A DNA stretch of 64,000 bases from CAWJPY01 sp963844865 (GTDB taxonomy: Bacteria > Acidobacteriota > Thermoanaerobaculia > Thermoanaerobaculales > Sulfomarinibacteraceae): NCBI GenBank assembly GCA_963844865.1, contig CAWJPY010000003.1, positions 1 to 64,000 of the forward strand, given 5' to 3'. The notes beneath the pieces were generated by a model, which worked only from the letters and a program-made list of their open reading frames with translations, was not told where the DNA came from and made no database searches. The position numbers and the translations under genes were made by a program. This document shows positions 1 through 8,856 of this stretch, one piece after another. The first letter of the stretch is position 1, and each line of letters starts with the position of its first letter.

Positions 1-50
1 CGGAAGAGATGAGCATGCTAACGTGGTAGTCGGACCTGCGAATCTGATCA

Positions 51-1220
51 ATGGAGAGCGGGGTGGTTTCCGTCTCCCAGGTGTACGAGCTCTTGGATGC
101 TGTCTATGCCGCCGCCGAGGACCCGGCATTGTGGCCTGCGTTCCTGGCGCAGATGTGCCCGCGTCTTCAACGTACTGCGGTATCAACCTCTGGTTCAACG
201 ACATGGGGCGAGGACCCGAACGGCATCACCGTGAACCATGGCATGGACCCCGAGGCTGGTCAGGCTGTACAACGAGCACTACGTCACCATCGATCCCCTG
301 GTGCGGCCGGTCGTGGAGGCTCCCTTCTTCGGGACGCTCGTGGACTCCGAGGAGATGTTCTGCCCGACGCGGTGGTGGCATCGGGGCAGGCTCCGGTGAG
401 CTGGTCAGCCCCTTTCGGGATCGAGCACATCGCGGGCGCCCCACTCCTGGCCTCGCAGAACGCCTTCGCTGCCGTCAGCATGATGCGCGGCCCGGGGGTC
501 GGTCTCCCGTGACGAACGGACGCTCCTCGAGATGCTGCTCCCGCACATGATGCGGGCGTTCGCGATCCACCAGCGCCTCGGCGCGGCCGAGCAGCGGTCC
601 TGCCTGCTCGGCGAGCTCATCGACCGCCTCGAGCTGGGGGTGGTCCTGGTGGACGACCGCGGAGGAGTGCTCCAGGCCAACGAGGCAGCCCTCGCCATCG
701 CCCGTCGCGCGGGACGGGTTCGTCCTCGGCCGCGGCACCTTCGCCGCGGCCGGGAGACGACAGCGCGATCCTCGGCCTCGTCGCAGACGTGCTGAGACGG
801 TGTGGCAGCCGCGGGCAGAGGCATCCGCCTGACGCGGCCGTCGGGTCGGCGGAAGCTGGAGGTGTTGGTCGTCATGCTGAGCTCCCGCGAACGGGAGACG
901 CGAGGGACCGCCACCCGTGGCAGCGCTCTTATGACCGATCCGGAGGTCGAGCCGCGCCGCCGCCGAGGAGCTTCTGCAGGCCGCCTGCCGGGCTGACTCC
1001 CGCCGAGGCCCGCCTGGCCGTCCGCTGCTGGTGGGTCTGAGCGTGGACGAGGCCGCCGATCGCTACGCCATCACCACCGCCACCGTCCGGCGCAGCTGCC
1101 GGTGGATCTTCACCAAGACCGACACCCCGCCGCCAGAGCGACCTGGTGCGCGCCCTCCTGCGCAGCCCCGTCGGCGGCGCCGTGGGGGCGACGGAGAGCA
1201 ACGGAACGCCGCCACCTTGA
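51..1220 (+). pseudogene. LuxR-family transcriptional regulator, multiply frameshifted
   Basis: Pieces of one regulator can be read in order but in different frames. The N-terminal part contains SVSQVYELLDAVYAAAEDP. It is followed by LYNEHYVTIDPLVRPVVEAP, GIEHIAGAPLLASQNAFAAV, and LLPHMMRAFAIHQRLGAAEQ from about 532. The C-terminal LuxR-type helix-turn-helix is LTPAEARLAV, then GLSVDEAADRYAITTATVR and WIFTKTDT near 1000-1130. The last segment reads to a TGA at 1218-1220. At least five or six frame changes are needed. The architecture (N-terminal sensor region plus C-terminal HTH) is that of a LuxR-type regulator with unknown signal. No intact product can be made from this sequence. Either the gene is decaying or this end of the assembly has a high indel error rate; carB shows similar single-base lesions, which favours error. 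Confidence 0.7.
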
Positions 1221-1334
1221 AGTGCGGCGTCGCGGGACGGGAAGATCCCGGCGCCCCGCAGGTTGTCCCATGGTGTCGCCGCCCCCGGCGGCCCCATTCC
1301 GGGGTCGCTGCCGCGGGCGGCCACGGAGGCCGGG

Positions 1335-2050
1335 GTGAAGACCGAGAAGATCACGTACAGGGACGGAGACACGAGCTCGAAGGGCACCTCGCCTGGGACG
1401 ACTCGACGGACGAGAAACGGCCGGGGGTGCTCGTGGTGCACGACTGGATGGGCATCTCGGCCGAGACCGAGCGACGGTGTGGGATGCTGGCCGAGCTCGG
1501 CTACGTGGCCCTCGCCGCCGACGTCTACGGCAAGGGGGTCAGGCCCACCTCCCGGGACGAGGCGGCCGCGCTGGCGGGCTCCTACCGGGGAGACCGCGCC
1601 CTGTTGCGCCGTCGCCTGCAGACGGCGCTCGCCGAGCTGCAGGGCAACCCGTCGGTGGACCCGGCTCGCTGCGCCGTGATCGGCTACTGCTTCGGCGGCA
1701 CCGGGGCGCTGGAGCTCGCGCGGGCGGGGGCCGATCTGGAGGGTGTCGTCACCTTCCACGGCGGCCTCGACAGCCCCCAGCCCGAGGACGGCAAGGCGAT
1801 CAAGGCCAAGGTGCTGGTGTTGCACGGCGCGGACGACCCCACCATGTCCGCCGAGCAGGTGGCGGCCTTCCAGGACGAGCTGCGCAACGCCGACGTGGAC
1901 TGGCAGATGGTCTCCTACGGCGGCGCCGTCCACGCCTTCACCAACCCCGGCGCCGGCGACGACCCCGGCCGCGGCGTGGCGTATGACGAGCGCGCCGACC
2001 GCCGCTCCTGGCAGGCCATGCGGGCCTTCTTCGACGAGATCTTCGCCTAG
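1335..2050 (+). CDS. Dienelactone hydrolase family protein (one frameshift)
   Basis: This is an alpha/beta hydrolase of the dienelactone hydrolase (DLH) family, probably cytoplasmic, acting on ester or lactone substrates that cannot be named from sequence. The GTG at 1335 follows GGAGG at a good distance and reads KTEKITYRDGDT. The frame is then lost near 1370, where one base appears to be missing. In the next frame it continues as LEGHLAWDDSTDEKRPGVLV and runs intact to the TAG at 2050. Family landmarks are VVHDWMGIS, the nucleophile elbow GYCFGG (Cys nucleophile, typical of DLH), VLHGADDP with the acidic residue, and HAFTNPGA with the catalytic His. Length is normal for the family if the frame is restored. 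The frameshift is probably a sequencing error because the downstream reading is undamaged. Confidence 0.8.
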
Positions 2051-2087
2051 CCCGACGCGCTGGAGCTCGCCGGCCCGCACGCGTCCC

Positions 2088-2423
2088 TCAGCCCTCCTCG
2101 TGGCCGACGGCATAGGTGACGCCGACATCGAGCGTGAGGGCGTCACCCTTCATGAATGGTTGCCACCCTGCAACCAGCTCCCGCTCCAGGGCGGTGCGCT
2201 GCCAATCATCGATGCCGGCAACGCATCCCTCCGGCCCGACTCGCTCGGCGGCGAGGCGCGCGACCACGCCGGTTCCACAGGCGACGTCGAGCACTCTCTC
2301 GCCGGACCGTAGCCCCGCGACCTCGACCAGGTCGGCGGCGAGCGGCGCACCGATTGCCGGGACGAAGTACCGTTCGTAGTTCTCTGAAGCAGTCGTCGGG
2401 ACGCTGCTGGAAGAGGAATTCAC
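2088..2423 (-). pseudogene. Class I SAM-dependent methyltransferase with internal deletion
   Basis: The GTG at 2423 is preceded by AAAGGAG, so the 5' end is authentic. The first ~70 residues carry a normal methyltransferase start (NYERYFVPAIGAPLAADLVE) and SAM-binding motif I, VLDVACGTGVVARLAAERVG. Directly after GCVAGID the sequence jumps to ALERELVAGWQPF and GDALTLDVGVTYAVG, which resembles the C-terminal end of small UbiE-like methyltransferases. The central ~150 residues (rest of the Rossmann fold and substrate region) are absent. The remaining 111-residue frame is open with no stop, so the deletion is in frame. It is unlikely to be an active enzyme. The target is unknown. Confidence 0.65.
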
Positions 2424-2748
2424 GTCAACTCCTTTCGACGGGAGGTGAATGAAAGAGCCAATCGGGTTTTCAACGGTGCAAGACCAGCGAATCAGGAATA
2501 ATTCCCAGGAAGATCCCCGCGCCAGCAGCGTTGGCGCCCCCCCGGCCGGTGGTCTCCGACCTCGTCGGGAGCTTCGCCCGCCTCGAGGATCCAGGCAGAA
2601 CCGCGGGCCGTGAGCGGTCGTACCTCCAGGTAGCGTCACGCGATCCATCGGATGAGGCATAATCAGGGCACACGCTGATGACGAGGATCGGCTCCCGACA
2701 CCCCGGACGCGGGGTGGGCGGCGCGCCAGAGCACGCTGGAGGTCGGAC
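2424..2748. other. Divergent intergenic region, 325 nt
   Basis: This gap lies between the start of the methyltransferase remnant on the minus strand and the SPFH gene on the plus strand. A CATAAT hexamer at 2658-2663 could be the -10 box for the SPFH gene, about 90 nt upstream of its ATG, but no convincing -35 accompanies it. GGAGG at 2731-2735 is the SPFH ribosome binding site. Nothing else recognisable is present. Confidence 0.35.
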
Positions 2749-4254
2749 ATGTTCATCGTCAACGTCGCGGGTGCGGTGGTCATCGCCGCCGTCATCCTCC
2801 TGTTCGGCTACGTGGTGGTGCGGTCCCGGTACAAGAAGGCCGGGCCGGACGAGGCGCTCATCGTCTTCGGGCGGCGCAAGCTGCTCGGAAAAAAGGTGCG
2901 GGGCGACAAGGGTGAGATCGAGGGCTTCCGGATCGTGCGCGGCGGCGGCACCTTCGTGTGGCCGGCCTGGGAGCAGTTCGAGATCCTCTCCCTGCGCATG
3001 ATGACCCTGGAGATCGACCTCCGCCACGTCTACACGGTCCAGGGCATCCCCATCAACGTCAAGGCGGTGGCTCAGGTCAAGATCTCCGGCGACACCGCGA
3101 ACATCCGGCGCGCCGCGGAGGGCTTCCTGGGGGTCAAGCCGGACGACATCCGGTCGACCATCAAGGAGACGGTGGCCGGGCACCTGCGCGGCATCATCGG
3201 CACCCTCACCGTGGAGGAGCTCTACCGCGACCAGAAGCGCTTCCAGGACAGCGTCCGCGACGAGGCCCACAAGGACCTGGAGGGCATGGGCTTCGAGTTC
3301 CGGTCCTTCGTGTTCCAGGAGATCCAGGACGACGAGGGCTACCTCAACGCCCTCGGCCAGCCCAAGATCCAGGAGGCCCTGAAGAACGCCCGCATGGCCA
3401 CGGCGGTGGCCGACCGCGACGCCAAGATCGAGGAGGAGGCGGCGCGCCAGAACAAGGAGCAGAAGAAGTTCTCCGTGGACACCCAGATCGCCGACGCAGA
3501 GAAGGAGCTCAGCCTGAAGAAGGCGTCCATCCGCAAGGAGGTCGACGTGGCCAACGCCCAGGCGGTCAAGGCGGGCGAGATGGAGCTCAAGGTCCAGGAC
3601 ATCACCATCGCCGACAAGGAGGTGGAGCGTCAGAAGCTGGAGCTCAACGCCACCGTCCGGGAGAAGGCCGACGCCGCCAAGTACGAGGCGGAGCGGCTGG
3701 CCGACGCCGAGCAGTACCGCGTGGAGCGACAGGCGGCGGCGGACCGCAAGCGGCGCGAGGAGGCGGCGGCGGCCGTCAAGGCGGAAGGCGTCGCCCAGGC
3801 CGAAGCGGAGTCGGTGAAGCGGCGCGACATCGGCCTCGCCGAGGCCGATGCCATCCGCGCCAAGGGCGAGGCGGAGGCCGAGGCGCGCCGGCTGCTGGCG
3901 GAGGCCCTCAAGCTCTACAACGAGGCCGGCCTGTCCATCGAGGCGCTCAAGGTGTTGCCCGAGATCGCGGCGGCGGTGTCCGAGCCCCTGGCCCGCGCCG
4001 GATCGGCCACCATCATCAGCCAGGGCAACGGCGCGGGCGGCGGCACCGGCACCGCCAAGCTCTCCGAGGACGTGGTGCAGGTGCTCAGCCAGCTCAACCC
4101 GCTCATGCAGCAGCTCGCGGGCGTGAATCTCTCCACCTTCCTCCAGGACATCTCCAAGCTCCCCTCCGCCGTGGCCGACAACCTGACCTCGGTCGCCGAC
4201 AGCGAGACCCCCTCCGAAAGGTCGAAGCCCACCGACGAGCCGTTCGGGCCGTAG
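2749..4254 (+). CDS. Flotillin-like SPFH/band 7 membrane protein
   Basis: A 501-residue flotillin-like protein, expected to sit on the inner membrane and scaffold lipid microdomains. Residues ~3-24 form one hydrophobic N-terminal anchor (VAGAVVIAAVILLFGYVVV). An SPFH/band 7 domain follows to about residue 230. A long charged Ala/Glu/Lys-rich coiled coil covers ~220-390, with repeated AEAEA and EAARQNKEQ type segments. The C-terminal flotillin signature EAGLSIEALKVLPEIAAAV is at ~390-410. Length fits bacterial flotillins. ATG 2749 is preceded by GGAGG with 9 nt spacing. The next gene starts 3 nt after the stop, implying co-transcription. Bacterial flotillins are often paired with NfeD; here an NfeD-like gene is far away at 53582. 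Confidence 0.9.
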   Translation: MFIVNVAGAVVIAAVILLFGYVVVRSRYKKAGPDEALIVFGRRKLLGKKVRGDKGEIEGFRIVRGGGTFVWPAWEQFEILSLRMMTLEIDLRHVYTVQGIPINVKAVAQVKISGDTANIRRAAEGFLGVKPDDIRSTIKETVAGHLRGIIGTLTVEELYRDQKRFQDSVRDEAHKDLEGMGFEFRSFVFQEIQDDEGYLNALGQPKIQEALKNARMATAVADRDAKIEEEAARQNKEQKKFSVDTQIADAEKELSLKKASIRKEVDVANAQAVKAGEMELKVQDITIADKEVERQKLELNATVREKADAAKYEAERLADAEQYRVERQAAADRKRREEAAAAVKAEGVAQAEAESVKRRDIGLAEADAIRAKGEAEAEARRLLAEALKLYNEAGLSIEALKVLPEIAAAVSEPLARAGSATIISQGNGAGGGTGTAKLSEDVVQVLSQLNPLMQQLAGVNLSTFLQDISKLPSAVADNLTSVADSETPSERSKPTDEPFGP

Positions 4255-4257
4255 GTC

Positions 4258-5268
4258 ATGGCCATCTCCGAGGACCTGGTGTGGCTGCTCAACCAGCTCC
4301 GGAACACGTCCCGGCCGGTGGAGCGGCTGCGGCTCCTGGCCCGCGGCTGGCGGACCCTGCGCGAGCTCGACCCGGCCGACCGGCTGCGGGTCGCCCACGA
4401 GCTCGGCATCGACGGTGCCGAGGCCCTGGTGGAGCAGATCGCCCATCGTGGAGGGGCCTCTCCGGCGGGTCTGCTGACGGCCCTCGAGGCACTGCGGGAC
4501 GCCGGACCCGAGCGCCTGCGCGAGGTCGTCCATCAGCTCGTGGAGCCGGAGGGTCGGAAGCAGCTCGTCGAGGAGATGCTGGACCAGGCGGTGGCCCGAG
4601 ACACCGTTCCACTGACCGTGCCAGCTTCGGAGGCGCCGCCCGGGTCCGACGACGCGGCGGTGACGGGGGAATCCGCGGAGCCCGTCTTCCTGGAAGCGCC
4701 GGCTGACGACACCGCAGAGGAGGTGGAGCCCGCCGAGCCCGCCGAGCCCCCCGTTCCGCCGGAACCGCAGGCCGCGGCGGCCGTACCGGAGGAGCCGGCG
4801 ACCTCTCCAGAGCCGACGGCGCCGAGCCCCACCCTCCCGCGCCCGAGCGGTGCGACGGACGCTGCCAGGCGACCTCCCGCCGCTCCGGGAGTGGCGGAGC
4901 TGGCGGGCGCGCTGGCGGCCGAAACGTCGCTGACCAGCCGCTCGAGGCGCCTCCGCGACGCCCTCCCACGGCTCGCGGACGCCACCGTGGAGCAGCTCCT
5001 CCTGCTGGTCGAGGCGTTCCCCGAGGGCTGGGCGCGCCGCCGGGCGGTGCAGGCGGTGCTGGAGGCCGGCCTGCCACGCGCCGCTCGGGATGCCATCGCG
5101 CTCGCCAAGAGGATGGAGGGCACCGAGCGGCTGTGGGCGCTCACCGCCCTGGCCGATCGCCGTGGCCTGACCGAAACCGATCGCCGGGCGCTGCTCGAGG
5201 CGGCGGAGTCGCCGCTCCTGGCACGGCGGGTGCGAGCGCGGCTGGCGCGCACGACGCGCCCCGGGTGA
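4258..5268 (+). CDS. Hypothetical helical protein, co-transcribed with flotillin
   Basis: A 336-residue protein starting 3 nt after the flotillin stop codon. No family is recognised. Residues ~1-120 are predicted helical (WLLNQLRNTSRPVERLRLL; VEQIAHRGG; LREVVHQLVEPEG). Residues ~120-205 are a Pro/Glu/Ala-rich acidic linker that looks disordered. Residues ~215-336 return to short helices (LRDALPRLADATVEQLLLLV; AVLEAGLPRAARDAIALAKR) reminiscent of helical repeats. There is no signal peptide or membrane segment, so it is probably cytoplasmic. The tight spacing suggests a partner or adaptor of the flotillin scaffold, which is inference from context only. Confidence 0.75.
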   Translation: MAISEDLVWLLNQLRNTSRPVERLRLLARGWRTLRELDPADRLRVAHELGIDGAEALVEQIAHRGGASPAGLLTALEALRDAGPERLREVVHQLVEPEGRKQLVEEMLDQAVARDTVPLTVPASEAPPGSDDAAVTGESAEPVFLEAPADDTAEEVEPAEPAEPPVPPEPQAAAAVPEEPATSPEPTAPSPTLPRPSGATDAARRPPAAPGVAELAGALAAETSLTSRSRRLRDALPRLADATVEQLLLLVEAFPEGWARRRAVQAVLEAGLPRAARDAIALAKRMEGTERLWALTALADRRGLTETDRRALLEAAESPLLARRVRARLARTTRPG

Positions 5269-5445
5269 GGCCGGGACACCAGGCGTACCTTCCAGCGGAC
5301 CTCGCGCCCGCGGCAGTCGCCCTGGAACTCCCGACTCCCTGGAGCCGGGTCCGGGTGTGATGCAGATCTCCAGCGCCGACGCCACCGGCACCCGGAATGG
5401 CGGAGCGGCTCCGTATCATGGTGGTGCAGGCTCTGGATCGGAACC

Positions 5446-7227
5446 ATGGACCGTCGTGCCATCCCTCTCGTCGCCGCCCTATTCACCGTCGCGGCCGGTG
5501 TGTCGGCCGGCGCGTGGGCCGCACCTCCCTGCTCCGCAGCCGGCAGCACGGGTCCGGTGCAGGCGCCCGTGTTCGTCACCAACCTCTCGGGCAGTGCCCT
5601 GGGCTACCAGACCGGCTGGTTCGCGTCACCACTGGTGGTCGACCTCGACCACGACGGCGTCAACGAGCTCGTGGCTGCCCTCTACGACGTGTTCGTGTTC
5701 TCGCCCACCTACACCCGCCTGGATCGGACCTCTCTGGGCGCGAGCCGGGTGTACGCGCCCCACGTGGTGGCCGACCTCGACGGGGACGGCATCACCGAGG
5801 TGGTGATCGGCAACGGCGCGCTGGTCGACGCCTTCGAGTGGCGGGAGGGCTCCCTGGCGCCCAAGCCGGGGTGGCCGGCCGACACCACGTGCTTCGGCTC
5901 GGCGGCGGAGGTTCGCGGTCTGGCGGCGGCGGACCTCGACGGGGACGGCACGGTCGAGGTGGTGGCGACGACCACCCAGACCCTGTCCACCGCCGCCGGC
6001 GGCGCCCAGGTCTTCGTCTTCTCGGCCGACGGCAGCCTCTTCCAGCCGGCGGGAGGCCACGTGCCGGCCTGGCCGCGCTACAACAACCTCTCGGGCGCCG
6101 GCAACGACGCCGACCGCAACTGCCAGGGGCACTCGGGATTCGGGGCCTACGGCCTGAACGTGGCGGTGGGCGACATCGACGACGACCCGGACCTGGAGGT
6201 CGTGGTCACCTACGACAACCACGCCATCCAGGCCTTCGACCCCGACGGCGTGGCCCTCGACGCCTCGACCTACTTCACCAACCGCTCCAGCGAGTGCCTC
6301 GGCTCCCCCTTCACGTGGGGTCAGTTCATCCGCTGGGCCGACCCCGAGGTGGAGGAGGACCACTACCACCTGCACACCGGGACGTGGCCCAACCCGACCT
6401 TCGCCGAGTGGCTGCAGTGGACCGCCTCGCCGCCCAACGTGGTCGACCTCGACGGCGACGGCGCCAACGAGGTGGTCGCCGTGCCCAACGTGGAGCTCGA
6501 GGAGGCCACCGGCTACGTCACCCAGGCCTACGCCGTGATGGTGCTGGAGGGGGCCTACGGCGACGGCAGCCGCTCGGCCCGGCGCAAAGCCGGGTGGGAG
6601 GACCTGCCGCGGGGCGGGGCGCCCATCTCCGTCGGCGGCTGGTACCCGCCCCGCGGCGTCCCCGCCCCCGCCACGGTCGACATCCAGGGCGACGCGCGAC
6701 CCGAGATCGTCGTCTCCCTCAACGACGGTTGGGTCCATGCCTTCGACGCCGACGCCACCGAGCTGTGGAGCGTCGACGTCCGCCACGGCAAGCCCATCAT
6801 GTTCAGCTCCGAGGTCACGGTGGCCGACCTCAACCGGGACGGGACGCCCGAGCTGCTGCTGGCGACCTACGGTGACCCGGACACGACCGACTCCGGCCGC
6901 CTGATGATCCTCGGCGCCTCGGGCGCGGTGCTCCACGACGTCGCGCTGCCGAACCCGGGCCACAACGGCAACGGCAACGGCGCCCCGGCCGCCCCGACCG
7001 TGGGCGACCTCGACGGCGACGGCGACCTCGAGGTCTTCGTCCAGACCTTCGACCACGGCATCGACGTGTTCACCATCCCGGGCTCTGGGACCGACTGCCT
7101 GCTGTGGCCCACCGCCCGCGGCGGCCGCCTGCGCACGGGCCGGCCCAGCGGCTCCGCGCGCGCGGTGATCTTCGCCGACGGCTTCGAGTCCGGCGGCACC
7201 GCGGCGTGGTGGGCGACCACCCACTGA
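5446..7227 (+). CDS. Secreted FG-GAP/VCBS-type beta-propeller protein
   Basis: A 593-residue exported protein. Residues 1-26 are a signal peptide (MDRRAIPLVAALFTVAAGVS, then AWAA). The body contains about eight FG-GAP-like repeats with calcium-binding acidic loops: DLDHDGVNE, DLDGDGITE, DLDGDGTVE, DIDDDPDLE, DLDGDGANE, DIQGDARPE, DLNRDGTPE and DLDGDGDLE. These normally build a seven- or eight-bladed propeller for carbohydrate or protein binding outside the cell. The C-terminus ends FADGFESGGTAAWW, a short Asp/Gly/Phe/Glu/Ser motif seen at the end of various secreted proteins; its role as a sorting or processing tag is not established. The ligand is unknown. A TATCAT hexamer at 5414-5419 could be the -10 box. 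Confidence 0.85.
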   Translation: MDRRAIPLVAALFTVAAGVSAGAWAAPPCSAAGSTGPVQAPVFVTNLSGSALGYQTGWFASPLVVDLDHDGVNELVAALYDVFVFSPTYTRLDRTSLGASRVYAPHVVADLDGDGITEVVIGNGALVDAFEWREGSLAPKPGWPADTTCFGSAAEVRGLAAADLDGDGTVEVVATTTQTLSTAAGGAQVFVFSADGSLFQPAGGHVPAWPRYNNLSGAGNDADRNCQGHSGFGAYGLNVAVGDIDDDPDLEVVVTYDNHAIQAFDPDGVALDASTYFTNRSSECLGSPFTWGQFIRWADPEVEEDHYHLHTGTWPNPTFAEWLQWTASPPNVVDLDGDGANEVVAVPNVELEEATGYVTQAYAVMVLEGAYGDGSRSARRKAGWEDLPRGGAPISVGGWYPPRGVPAPATVDIQGDARPEIVVSLNDGWVHAFDADATELWSVDVRHGKPIMFSSEVTVADLNRDGTPELLLATYGDPDTTDSGRLMILGASGAVLHDVALPNPGHNGNGNGAPAAPTVGDLDGDGDLEVFVQTFDHGIDVFTIPGSGTDCLLWPTARGGRLRTGRPSGSARAVIFADGFESGGTAAWWATTH

Positions 7228-7355
7228 TCGCCACGAAGGTCACGTTCGACGCACCTGCAGGCACATCGGCTCGCCGTTAAGATGCATCCGCTAGAATCGT
7301 TCACACTGTACGAGCGTCGAGCGAGGGTGCCCGTGCGGCTCCGTGGAGGTGAACG

Positions 7356-8351
7356 ATGGATCTTCGAGTGTTGCGGCCGCTGATGGCCGTCCTGTCGTCG
7401 TCGGTGCTGATCGCGGCCTGCGGTGGAGCGCAACCCGAGGGCCGCGCGGGGGTCGGTGACGACGCCGCGCAGCAGTCCGGGGCCGTCCAGGCGATGGACG
7501 CCCTGGTGAGTACCCAGTGGCTGAACGCCCACCTCGAGGACCCGGACCTGGTCGTCCTCGACTGCTCGGTGCGCATCGACATGAATGGCGCCGGCGGATT
7601 CAAGCTCTCCTCCGGAAGAGCGGACTACGAGGCCGCCCACATCGCGGGCGCCGAGTTCGCCGACCTGCTGGGCGATCTGTCGGACCACGACAGTTCGCTG
7701 CGCTTCGCCGTGCCCCCGCCCGATCAGTTCGCCCGGGCCATGGCTTCCCTGGGTGTGGGCGACGACTCTCGCGTGGTGCTCTACGACGTGCGTAACTCGG
7801 GCTGGGCGGCGCGCGTGTGGTGGATGCTGCGCTGGATCGGCTTCGACCGGGCGGCGATCCTGGACGGAGGCTTCACGGCCTGGACCGCCGAGGAGCGGCC
7901 GGTCTCAACAGAGGTGCCGTCGAAACCCGCGGGCACTCTGACCGTGAGCCTGCGGCCGGACCTCATGGCCGACCGGGACGACGTGCTGGCGGCCATGAAC
8001 GACCCGGCGGTGACGATCATGGACGTCCTCCCCGCGGCCCACTATCGCGGCGAGATGGTGATGTACGGCCGGCCCGGCCACATCCCCACCGCCGTGAACG
8101 TGCCCTCCACGGACCTGGTGGACGCCGCCGGGCGCTACCGGCCCCTGGAGGAGATTCGCGGCCTGTTCCCCGAGGACGGCGCCAACAGCGTCATCACCTA
8201 CTGCGGGGGCGGCATCGCCGCGTCGTCCACCGCCTTCGCGCTGCATCGCCTCGGGTTCACGAAGGTGGCGGTCTACACGGCGTCCCTCGGGGAGTGGGCG
8301 GCGGACGACAGCCTCCCCATGGAGACAGGAGACTCGACTGCAGGCCCTTGA
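7356..8351 (+). CDS. Sulfurtransferase (tandem rhodanese) lipoprotein
   Basis: A 331-residue two-domain rhodanese of the thiosulfate/3-mercaptopyruvate sulfurtransferase class. The N-terminus is a lipoprotein signal with lipobox LIAAC (lipidated Cys22), so it should be membrane-anchored outside the cytoplasm. The inactive first domain (~50-185) contains VVLYDVRNSGWAARVWWML and ILDGGFTAW. The catalytic second domain (~200-325) has the persulfide-carrying Cys283 in TYCGGGIAAS. The loop is CGGGIA instead of the commoner CGTGVT/CGSGVT, so donor preference is uncertain. It stands alone between the FG-GAP gene and a convergent YciI gene. A TAGAAT hexamer at 7292-7297 may be its -10 box. Confidence 0.9.
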   Translation: MDLRVLRPLMAVLSSSVLIAACGGAQPEGRAGVGDDAAQQSGAVQAMDALVSTQWLNAHLEDPDLVVLDCSVRIDMNGAGGFKLSSGRADYEAAHIAGAEFADLLGDLSDHDSSLRFAVPPPDQFARAMASLGVGDDSRVVLYDVRNSGWAARVWWMLRWIGFDRAAILDGGFTAWTAEERPVSTEVPSKPAGTLTVSLRPDLMADRDDVLAAMNDPAVTIMDVLPAAHYRGEMVMYGRPGHIPTAVNVPSTDLVDAAGRYRPLEEIRGLFPEDGANSVITYCGGGIAASSTAFALHRLGFTKVAVYTASLGEWAADDSLPMETGDSTAGP

Positions 8352-8363
8352 CGCGAGGGGAGC

Positions 8364-8639
8364 TCAGCCGCCGAAGACGACGTTGAGCGGGCGGACGTTC
8401 CTGCGGGTCACGAGGCCGTTCTGCGCGTACGGGTCGGCGTCGACGAACGCCTCGACCACGGCGGGGCCGTCGCCGCGGAAGAGCAGCACGGCCCCCGCCG
8501 AGCCCTCGCTGAACGCCCCCGCCATGATGAGCTCGCCGCGCTCGTGGGCGGCCCGCGCCAGGGCCAGGTGCCCTTCGCGGTACGGCGCCCGGCGCTCGGC
8601 CATGTCCTGTACGTACTCGTACGACAGCAGGTAGTGCAT
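8364..8639 (-). CDS. YciI family protein
   Basis: A 91-residue YCII-type ferredoxin-like small protein (MHYLLSYEYVQDMAERRAPY; ELIMAGAFSEG; FVDADPYAQNGLV). Conserved elements are the R-x-x-Y-R-E-x-H segment (RRAPYREGHL), with the His used in family active sites, and the DPYAQ(N)GLV motif. The family is small and dimeric; proposed dehydrochlorinase or binding activities are poorly defined. Length is typical (~90-100). It is convergent with the sulfurtransferase lipoprotein, with 12 nt between stops. The ATG at 8639 is preceded by GGAG. Confidence 0.9.
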   Translation of the reverse strand: MHYLLSYEYVQDMAERRAPYREGHLALARAAHERGELIMAGAFSEGSAGAVLLFRGDGPAVVEAFVDADPYAQNGLVTRRNVRPLNVVFGG

Positions 8640-8813
8640 TTCGATCCTCCGTGATCTCCGGCGAGGGGGATCTGCGACAAGGCGCGGGGCAGCGCGCCGT
8701 TCACATGGTCATCCCGGCCCATCGCCGCGTGGCTTCTCCGACCGTTGAGCCTACCTCACGCGCCGGCCGAATGCCCCCGTGCAGCCGCATCATGGTGGCT
8801 GCGGGCATGAGGA

Positions 8814-8833
8814 GGGGGCCCCGCAGGGCCCCC
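8814..8833 (-). terminator. GC-rich hairpin downstream of the subtilase gene
   Basis: A perfect 8-bp stem (GGGGGCCC / GGGCCCCC) with a 4-nt loop lies 23 nt beyond the subtilase stop codon. On the minus strand it is followed by TCCTCAT rather than a true T-run, so termination strength is uncertain. Confidence 0.55.
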
Positions 8834-8856
8834 TTGACGCACCGTCTCGGCAACGT

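Noticed and set aside
2470..5391. Open frame of 973 codons on the minus strand
   Set aside because: Antisense to the SPFH gene and its partner; translation is low-complexity Gly/Arg/Leu with no family features.
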